This document shows, piece by piece, positions 56,700 to 64,000 of a stretch of DNA of 64,000 nt. Every line of letters begins with the position of its first letter. Position 1 is the first letter of the stretch. Under the pieces are notes generated by a model, which was given only the letters and a program-made list of their open reading frames with translations, ran no database searches and was not told the origin of the DNA. Origin of the DNA: Gnetum montanum (Eukaryota; Streptophyta; Gnetopsida; Gnetales; Gnetaceae); contig MNCI01025533.1 in the NCBI GenBank assembly GCA_015680685.1, forward strand, positions 10,007 to 74,006, given 5' to 3'. The translations under genes were made by a program, and so were the position numbers.

Positions 56700-59600
56700 A
56701 ATTTTTTGGATTCTGGATCCCACCCTACACCTTCATTCTTAACCAAAACTTGCATCAATGTTAAGATTTTTGCCAAATTTTGACTCTTAAAACCTTATAG
56801 CAATCTTAACCCAATGCATCCACACTGGGAATACCATGAAAAACATGGAAACATGCCTATTATTTTACAAATTCATTAGAATTACAAATATTTTTCTATT
56901 TTTAGTAACCGAAACCTACCTTATTCAACCATGGGTTTATAAAAGTGGGTAAGACATGAGTAAGGCTAGACACCATGGATTTCTACACTGGGGCAATAGT
57001 TCTTAGCATGGAAGAAGGTGGGGTAACACTCACTCTTATCTCCCAACACCCATCTAATGCAAGTTTGACCCCAAAATGGGCTCCACATAACCTAAAATCC
57101 CTCCAAGCATCTTTGGAACCCTTGGAACCCCACCAAACATAGTCAAAACTAGTTAAAATCTAGGATTTTATGTTTTCCATACTAGGGGAAGCTTCTTCCA
57201 TGCTGAGCCTCTCACCCTCAATGTGGATAGATGGGGGGGAGCCAAAATGACCTAAATTGATGACCTAATGATCATTTCTTAATGCCCAGTGATCCCTAGA
57301 CCTTGCTGGAACCCTCTAGAGCTTTTGAAAGTTCCAAAATTAGTCAAATATTCCACAAAAATGTCATCCCCCTCTCATCAATACTAGGGCCACCATTCCC
57401 AACATAGAAGAAAGTGGGAGATTGATTAAGGCACTTAGAAGCCTCCACATTATCAAATCTTGACACCCAACATTACCAATCAACACTATCAACCCCAAAG
57501 GCTAACATGCATGGTGATCAATTGTTGATTTGGCCGATATCTAACTTTCTTTACTGATGGTGACCTCTTCTATGTTGAGCCTTCCACCCTTAGCATGGAT
57601 GGAAGGGAGAAGCCTAAAAGCCCCCAACAGCCTTCAAAATAACCATATCTTGATCTTAGGCACTAATGACCAATGATAGCAACCCTGTGGACAATCATGC
57701 ATAGTTAAAATGATGATAAAAAGCTAAAAATCCCTTCTCCCTAATATTTCATGCTAAGCATGGAAGCCCTAGTGTGGAAAAATGAGGGGAAGCCAAAAAA
57801 TTACTTGATGATTCTTGAAATAATCCCGCCTCGGCATCAAATGGCAATAGTCAACACTAGCAACCTTAGAAGCCTACATGCATGATTAAAAGTGACCACA
57901 AAGGTTCAAAATACTTTTCCCCCAATTTTTCACACTAAGCATGGAAGCCCCAATGTGGAAAAAGGATGGGAAGACCAAAAATTACCAAATGACCCTTGAA
58001 ACAACCATATTTTGACATCAAGTATCAACAATCAATGCCATAAACCTTAGAAGCGTACATGCATGATCAAAAGTGATCAAAAAAGGGCCAAAAAATTTTT
58101 CCCCTAATTTTCCATACTAAACATGGAAACCCTACAATGGAAAAAGGGGGGAATCTTAAAAACCACTCATCAACCTTCAAAACAATAAAATTTTGATACC
58201 AGTCATTGATCATTGTCACTAGCAATCTCAAGGACCTACATTCCTAACCAAAAATGATTCAAAAAGATAAAAATCGATTTCCCCCCATTTTCCATGCTAT
58301 GAATACTATCCTCTACATTGAACAAGATAGGAAAGCTCAAAAACCACTTGGAAAACCTCTAAGCTGACTAGTTTTGGCTCCAAACTCTTGTCTTCAACCC
58401 CAGTAACCCCAAAGGCTAACATGCATAGTCAGTTGAAGTCAAAAATGGGCTAGATCTAAGTTTTGTGGTGTCTCCATGCTAGGAATTACCTCCCTTCATT
58501 CATATCAACATGGAAATTAAGGGGGAGACCCATTTAGGATCCATAACTACCTCATAACAACATTAACTAAACTTGCATATGCTCTAGGACCCTACCAACA
58601 TAGTTTGTAGCCTTCAAACTTTAAGAAACTAATTTCAAAAGGCTAAAAAATGATTCCCCATAGTTTTCCACACTAATAATCCCAATCCAATCATGGAAAA
58701 AATGGTGTAAGCCCAAAAAATGCTTAGAAATACCCAAAATTACCAAAACCTGTCATGAAACCCTAGTCCTCGATCTCCGTAGCCCCAAAGGTTGACATGC
58801 ATAGTCAATTGAGATTAAAATCAATCTAGATTTGAGATTCATGGTTTGTACACACTATGGATCCCTTTTTCCATTCTAACGATGGTATCTCCAATTTGTA
58901 AATTAAAGGGGAAACTTGTTTGGAGCTTCTAAACACCACAAAATGACATTAAATGACCTTTCATGCACTCTAAAACCCTAGTAGTAGCCATCAGAGTCCT
59001 TAAAATTCACAAGACTGATTCCAAATGCTCAAGAAGTGGTTCCCCATAGTTTTCCACTTTGAGCTCTCCATCCCCAATGTGGAAAAAAGGGGAAAGTCAA
59101 AAAACCACTTACGAATGCCCAAAACTGCTACATTTTGAAACAGATCCATAGCCCTTGACCCTAGCAACTCTAGAAGATAACATGCATATTTGATGGTGAT
59201 CTAAATCAATCTAGATCTAATATTCTTCCTTCTTCCATGCTAGTGCAACTTTCCTAGTGAGGAAACAAGGGGAAAAAGCTACTTTTCCACTTTTTTCACA
59301 AGATTACACTCCCAAAAACCAAAGATCTACACTAGAAAAGCCCAAGACCTCATAGCCTCAAGATTTTACTTATTTGACCTCATTTCAAACTTCAAAATCC
59401 ATTCCCCCCATTCTTCCATGTTAGAGTAATCCCCTAGCATGGAAATATGGGGGAGACCTTAAGTTCCCTTAAACAACCTCCAAATGTGCCTGAAATTAGG
59501 TAGAAACTTGCATAATCAAAGTCTATAGTCCTAGAGGTCTAAAAACCTATTCAAAATGCCCCTAAATCACTTTTAATTCATAAAAAAAGTGTCCCACAAT

Positions 59601-60021
59601 TTTTCCACACTGAGAATACTATGCTTATCATGAAAAAATGGGGAAATCCATTTTGATACATCTTGACACTTAAAATTGCTTCAAATGGCCTCAAAATGAA
59701 GCTAGGAGATGCACAAGTTCCAAATCTAGAATCCAACTACTTTTTTGATCATTTTTTATCTCATTTTTACTTTTATTTTGATTCTGGATTTTGAACCCCC
59801 TCTTTTTGATGCTAGCCAACATGGAAACAAAGGGGGAAGGCTTCAGAACCTACTTTTTGACCTTTATAGACCTCCGAAGTACCAAATTTTGATGGATATG
59901 ACCTTGTGCTACCTTGGGAAGGTCTTAGAACCTAAATTTTAGACCTTTGAGCAATTCAAAACCTATTTTTCTTGGTTTCCACACTAAGGGTCCCTGTTTC
60001 CACACTGAGCCCAGTGTGGAA
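56700..60021 (+). repeat. Tandem array of 180-190 bp hairpin-bearing monomers
   Basis: About 15 diverged monomers. The shared word catgcat recurs at about 57507, 57697, 57877, 58058, (58238, mutated), 58420, 58796 and 59181, i.e. steps of 180-190 bp or twice that. Most monomers contain an inverted repeat: CCCC + TTTTCCACACT ... (A)GTGTGGAAAA + GGGG (for example 57920-57970, 58100-58150, 59040-59090, 59590-59642). The last, at 59998-60021, is a perfect 10-bp stem ttccacactg/cagtgtggaa with loop agcc. No ORF spans the array. Confidence 0.7.
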
Positions 60022-60379
60022 GCCTCAAAACACTTCATTTTTTGGTCCAAATAGCCATGAACTAGCCCTGATTGATGTCTAAACTCACCTAATAGCCTTG
60101 TAGCCTCAAAACATGGCCTACTAAGGCCTAAAAATAGCAAAAACATAATCATTTTTGCCTATATTAAACAAATTTTATCATATATAACCTTTTTTTCTTG
60201 ATTTTTGCCTTATTATGTAATGTTTTAGCTTATTTTTGGACTTATGTTGCCTTGTTAACCTTCTATGGCCTTTATATAGCCTTTTATGTTTGTCTCATTA
60301 CAACTCTATTTACCTTTTTTTGGCCTTTAAATGGTGTCAAATAGTGGGGTTTGACCTTCCGTAAACATCATTTGACACC

Positions 60380-60480
60380 ATATAATGATGGCCCACTAAG
60401 GCCTTAAACTAGAATCCTAGTCCACCAAGACCATAAACTAGTATCATGGCCCGCTAAAGCCTTTAATTGGAAAAATTATG
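60380..60480 (+). repeat. Minisatellite of about 30 bp, right copy
   Basis: atggcccactaaggccttaa, agtccaccaagaccataaac and atggcccgctaaagccttta units at about 30-bp spacing; same family as 53800-53950. Confidence 0.6.
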
Positions 60481-60695
60481 GCCTTTATTGACCATTTGTA
60501 GCATTATACTTTCCCTTTCTTGACCTTTATGAGATCTTTTTTTGTCTCTATTACACTTTGTTAAATTAACCTTATCTTAATGATGACCTTGGATGGCCTT
60601 GATTGCATTAGATTTGCATGCATTTTATGGAATTTTTAACATGATTTATTACTTTTAACTAGGTGCCACTTAATATTCTTTTGGTTAACATGCAG

Positions 60696-61020
60696 GATCT
60701 GAGTATGAGTACCTAGGAGCAAATCAATTTTCCCTTGTATCTACATAGACCTCACGGTGATATTAAATGGTGTATCAACCCTGATTACCTAGATCTTGAG
60801 CCTGAGAGTCTTGTAGACCACATAGCCTCAATAGAGAAACCTCTAGAATGGCCTAAAAACCTAGTCAAAACTCTTGACTTAGAAGTAGGAGACATAACCA
60901 AAGACTCTCTAGTTGAGGTCCCTGTCACAACACATGGTGGTGAGAAGAAAACCCTTAAACTAAGTTCCCCACTAGAGCCTCAATATGCCCAAGACATCAC
61001 CAAAGTCTTATAGAATAACA
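60696..61020 (+). pseudogene. Pre-RT segment of element H
   Basis: Open (one TAG) from the splice acceptor: LYLHRPHGDIKWCINPDYLD then LEPESLVDHIASIEKPLEWP and VGDITKDSLVEVPVTTHGGE, followed by the LSSPLEPQ text that leads into RT. Such an acidic connector precedes RT in Tat elements. The frame is clean for 92 codons (60735-61013), which supports the upstream acceptor. Confidence 0.65.
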
Positions 61021-61919
61021 TTAAGACATTTACCTAGTCATGTGAAGATATCATAAGCCTAGACCTATGTCTAGTCCACCACAACATCATACTAGATCCT
61101 AGCATTAGACAAGTTAAGCAAAAAGTTCATAAAATTAGACTTGATTTGGCCTTGGCAATTCACTATGAAATCTCAAAGCTCTACCAAGTAGGTTTCATAG
61201 GGTTTTTGATTATGTAGAATAGGTATCCAACATAGTGGTAGTCTCTAATAAAAATTGGAGTATCCATATTTGCATTTATTTTTGAGATGTAAATAAAGCA
61301 ACTATCAAGGATGACTTTCCTTTTCCTAGTATTGATCAACTTATTGATACTACAGCTAGACATGCCTTGTTGTCCCTTATAGATGGATTCTTGGGATATA
61401 ACCAAATTAGGGTCAACCTTGAGCATCAACTTAGCATGACCTTTATGACCCCATGGGATAATTTTTGTTATAACATGATGCCATTTGGCCTTAAGAATGC
61501 CAGAGCAACATACTAGAGAGTCATGACCTATATCTTCAATGATTACATGTTAGGTTTGCTTAATCATTACATAGATGACATAGTTGTGGAGTCTAAGATA
61601 GCCTATGATCATGCTAATGACCTAAATATTATGCTTAAATAATGCCTCAAATATGAGCTTAGGCATAATCCTAAGAAGTGTGTCTTCAGTGTCAAGACTA
61701 GTAAGATTCTTCGCTTTGTAGTTTCTAAAGCTCCACACATAGAACCTGACAAGGTTAAGGCCATATCCAAATTAGCAGCACCTACCAACCTGAAAGAGCT
61801 TTGGGGATTACAAGATAGATTACAGTTTATTCTTAGGTTTATCACTAGGCTTATGGATAAGTTACAACCTATGCAACACTTACTTAATAAAGGAGTTCAC
61901 TATGAGTGGACAACTTAAT
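61021..61919 (+). pseudogene. Reverse transcriptase of element H (Tat type)
   Basis: Segments in order: LVHHNIILDPSIRQVKQKVH (61070-61128), RLDLALAIHYEISKLYQVGF (61135-61195), SLIDGFLGYNQIRVN-like text (61375-61410), MTFMTPWDNFCYNMMPFGLK then NARATY (61437-61515), the active-site box Y-I-D-D at 61568-61579, ELRHNPKKCVFSVKT-like text (61660-61690), and HIEPDKVKAISKLAAPTNLK-like text (61738-61795). These match the Tat pattern VRQKLRRM / MDGFSGYNQI / VMPFGLKNAGATYQR / YVDDM / VDPDKVKAI. Frameshifts near 61200-61330. Confidence 0.8.
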
Positions 61920-62480
61920 GCCAAAAGGTATTTGAAAATCTTAAGCAAGAGTTGATACAACTACTGACAGTCTATCCTCTGTAAGAGGGTAAACCATTTT
62001 ACATTTATCTTACCATCTTTGATACATCCATTACCTCTTGAATCTATCAAAAAAGTGATGACAAAGAAGAAATTCCTATATACTACCTTAGCCATGTGTT
62101 AGTTGCCCATGAGACCTAATACACTAAAATGAAGAAGTATTTTTTAGCACTAGTCTTCTCTTTGAAGAAATGGAGACAATACCTCTTTAGACACCAAGTC
62201 AACATAATCTACAAGGACAACGTACTCAAAGCCATAATGACCAATATCTATGAAAGTGGTCATATAGCCTAATGGAAAGCCATAATTGTGGAGTTCAACC
62301 TCCATTATGTCTCTCAATCCTCAACAAAAGATCAAGTTATAGCTATACAACTCACAGTTTCACTTGTTGATGACCAAGCATCCATAGATCCTGAGTTCCT
62401 TGATGAGCTCACTAACATAGTTAGCCAAGTGCTTGAGGGTTATGAGGCAGTCATGAACTTCGATAGAGCTTCAACTGCCT
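61920..62480 (+). pseudogene. RNase H and connector of element H
   Basis: CQKVFENLKQELIQLLTVYP (61921-61980), FYIYLTIFDTSIT (first Asp segment, altered), EEIPIYYLSHVLVAHET, YTKMKKYFLALVFSLKKWRQ (Glu of the E-K-x-x-L motif is Lys), YLFRHQVNIIYKDNVLKAIM (last Asp region), ending in the open stretch 62288-62530. Typical Tat RNase H layout with several catalytic positions mutated. The connector (SLVDDQASIDPEFLDELTNI, about 62360-62420) leads to the second RNase H. Confidence 0.65.
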
Positions 62481-63040
62481 ATGGGACTAGTGCTACTGCC
62501 ATCATAACATTTTCATCTAGTGAGATTTGATCCTTTGCCTATCATTTTTGGTTCCCATGTACCAACAGCATAGCAAAATATGAGGGTTTGATCAAAGGGA
62601 TAATGGTAGCTCGTGACCTAGGAATTAGATGTCTAGCCATCAAAGGAAATTAATAACTCGTGGTTAACCAAGTAACCGAAATCTATGCATGTAAAGCTAG
62701 GCACTTACAACCTTACTATGATCTAGAAAAGTATTTATTACAATAATTCATAGAAATTCATGTCTAACACATACTTAGAAATGAAAGTGTCATAATTGAT
62801 GCAATTGCAACATTAGCCCTTGGTTTGATGCCAAATGTATTTAGCAAGTTCTCCACCTTAACAGTGGACTCTGCTACTCCCATCACACAGAAGACTGAGG
62901 ATAACTTTGTGGTCATTAGTCATACTACTCCTCCCAAGGAGTGGTATGATGATATCAAAGTTTATCTTATTTATGGTGAACCCTCACAAGGCCTGACTAC
63001 TACTCAGAAGGAGGTCATACGCAAGTGGTTGAAATAGTAT
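62481..63040 (+). pseudogene. Second (archaeal-type) RNase H and linker of element H
   Basis: FPCTNSIAKYEGLIKGIMVA then RDLGIRCLAIKGN (62549-62650), LVVNQVTEIYACKARHLQPY (62660-62720). This corresponds to the TNN-x-AEYEAL...GDSQLV-x-x-Q pattern of the extra RNase H found in Tat/Ogre polyproteins. The Glu of AEYE reads Lys and the Asp of GDSQL reads Asn, so it would be inactive. An open linker (62825-63037, GLMPNVFSKFSTLTVDSATP) joins it to INT. Confidence 0.7.
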
Positions 63041-64000
63041 GTCATCATAGGTGATAATACACTATGTAGATGATCCCATAATGGCATACTCCTAAAGTGC
63101 TTAGGTAAAACCAAATCTCAAATAGTCCTAGAGGAGGTTCACAAGGGTGTTAAGATTAGACATGGCCACTAAGATTAGATAGTTAGGATACTATTGGCCC
63201 CATATGAAAAATGACTACCTGCAAAAGATTAAGCAATGTAACACATGCTAGCGATATAGCAACCTGATACATGTATTACCAACAGAGTTACATACAACCT
63301 AGATAACATGGTTGTTTCAATGATGGGGGTTGGATATCATTGGACCTATAATTCATAAGTCCTTCAAAAGACATAGCTTCATCATCACTACAACTAAATA
63401 CTTTACCAAGTGTGTTGAGGCTATTCACCTAAGGAAGACCACATCTAAACAAGTTTGCAAATTTATCCTATATAACATTATAGCTCCTTTTGGGATACCC
63501 ATGATCATAGTTACAAAAAATTAACCTTAATTTAGTATCTAATAAACAAAGGATTTCTATCACAACCTAGGCATTAAGCATTCTTTCTTGTCACCTTACT
63601 ACCCTCAAGCCAATGGACAAGTACAAGCAAGCAACAAGGCCATCATCAAGTTGCTCATAAAGATGCTCAATAATAGCAAATAGAAGTGGCATGAGTGGCT
63701 TGTCCATGCACTATGGGCATATAGAACAACCTATTGCACAAAAAATAACATGACTCCTTATAGCCTTGTTTATGGTTTTGAAGCTATTTTACCTCTTGCA
63801 TTGTAGGTGCCATCACTCCAAGTAGCCTTATTCAACTTCAATAATGATGAGCAAAAAAAAAATTTGTAGATAGCAGCTCTAGATTTGGTGCAGTTGTGGC
63901 ATATGCAAGCACTTTCTCACATTGAGCATCATCAAGAGAGGTAGAAGTGACAACATCACCATAACTTGACCATGTGCAAGATCAAGGAGGGGGACCTACT
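63041..64000 (+). pseudogene. Integrase of element H, cut by the window end
   Basis: Zinc region: VLEEVHKGVKIRHGH (63130-63170), YYWPHMKNDYLQKIKQCNTC (63190-63248, C-x2-C kept). Core: WGLDIIGPIIHKSFKRHSFI then ITTTKYFTKCVEAIHL (63327-63433), IAPFGIPMIIVTKN (63480-63524), FLSPYYPQANGQVQASNKAI (63585-63645), WHEWLVHALWAYRTTY and TPYSLVYGFEAILPLAL (63688-63804). Against the family pattern (TDYFTKWVEA / TDNG / NGQAEASNK) the three acids are Lys, Lys and Gln. The window ends within the C-terminal part. Confidence 0.8.

Larger units (their letters stand above)
53622..60695 (+). other. Intron-like spacer of element H between PR and RT
   Basis: About 7.07 kb with no sense coding motif. The right end is a good plant 3' splice site (tttggttaacatgcag, AG at 60694-60695), after which the RT-side frame is open at once (DLSMST-stop-EQINFPLYLHRP). 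The donor is not certain; tgtaggttatta near 53661 is a candidate. Ogre elements have an intron at this place, but this one is unusually long because it holds the tandem arrays listed separately. Confidence 0.6.
48140..64000 (+). mobile_element. Element H: Tat/Ogre-like LTR retrotransposon (right end outside window)
   Basis: LTR, primer site, gag (50416-52100), PR (52930-53621), a 7-kb intron-like spacer, RT, RNase H, a second (archaeal-type) RNase H and INT, more than 15.8 kb and truncated by the window. The dual RNase H and a spliced spacer between PR and RT are known traits of the Tat/Ogre lineage. The 5' LTR start is uncertain (about 48140). All coding parts carry stops. Base 50240 is n. 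Confidence 0.8.

Noticed and set aside
57130-60021. Hairpins considered as miRNA precursors or MITE insertions.
   Set aside because: They recur at a regular 180-190 bp period with shared intervening sequence and no TA or other target duplications, so they are parts of tandem monomers; arms are too short for typical miRNA precursors.
1-64000. tRNA, rRNA, snRNA genes or host protein-coding genes.
   Set aside because: I looked for cloverleaf-type A/B boxes, rRNA-like conserved blocks and clean exon series and saw none; all protein-like text traces to transposable elements.

Overview
This window is nuclear DNA of a seed plant with a large, repeat-filled genome; a gymnosperm is possible but not shown. 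It holds no intact gene. Almost everything recognisable is decayed LTR retrotransposon (Ty3/gypsy: Athila-like and Tat/Ogre-like families) plus one RTE-clade LINE. Stop codons inside the old coding frames are mostly what C-to-T decay gives (CAG/CAA to TAG/TAA, CGA to TGA, TGG to TAG/TGA), and CpG sites such as the GGCGCC of the primer-binding sites are degraded, as expected for long-methylated transposon DNA. Elements are labelled A to H here.

Layout: 1-532, part of a minus-strand LTR; 533-5689, the 3' part of Athila-like element F with a long decayed extra ORF and a complete 3' LTR; 5690-7296, remnants of minus-strand element G; 7687-9754, an LTR-like block with TGTAACACCC...GGGGTGTAACA ends; 9755-47856, element D, an Athila-like element that lacks RT to integrase and is now spread over about 38 kb by later insertions; 47857 to about 48140, unassigned; about 48140 to the window end, Tat/Ogre-like element H (LTR, PBS, gag, protease, a roughly 7 kb intron-like spacer, RT, two RNase H domains, integrase), cut off by the window edge.

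The stack inside D is read from target-site duplications. Element A (14361-23990, +, duplication attat/attgt) and element B (24788-33647, -, perfect duplication ataac) sit in the body of D. A near full-length RTE LINE (34691-47734, -, 14-bp duplication) sits in the 3' LTR of D, and element C (35929-45830, +, duplication aactc/tactc) splits the RT of that LINE. The insertion order is therefore D, then the LINE, then C; A and B are also younger than D. A, B and C are one subfamily of about 9-10 kb with roughly 840-bp LTRs, a tRNA-Asp-type primer site and gag-PR-RT-RNase H-INT order. Each has a different inactivating deletion, and no integrase in the window keeps a complete D,D,E triad.

The least ordinary stretch is the 53.6-60.7 kb spacer of H between protease and RT. 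It ends in a convincing splice acceptor followed at once by the RT-side reading frame. It contains a roughly 30-bp minisatellite at both ends, an AT-rich tandem array, possible antisense exons, and about 15 diverged monomers of 180-190 bp, many carrying the same hairpin (arms CCCC..TTTTCCACACT / AGTGTGGAAAA..GGGG). Motifs from that hairpin recur in the LTR of H. All boundaries and homologies were read by eye; nothing was computed or searched.
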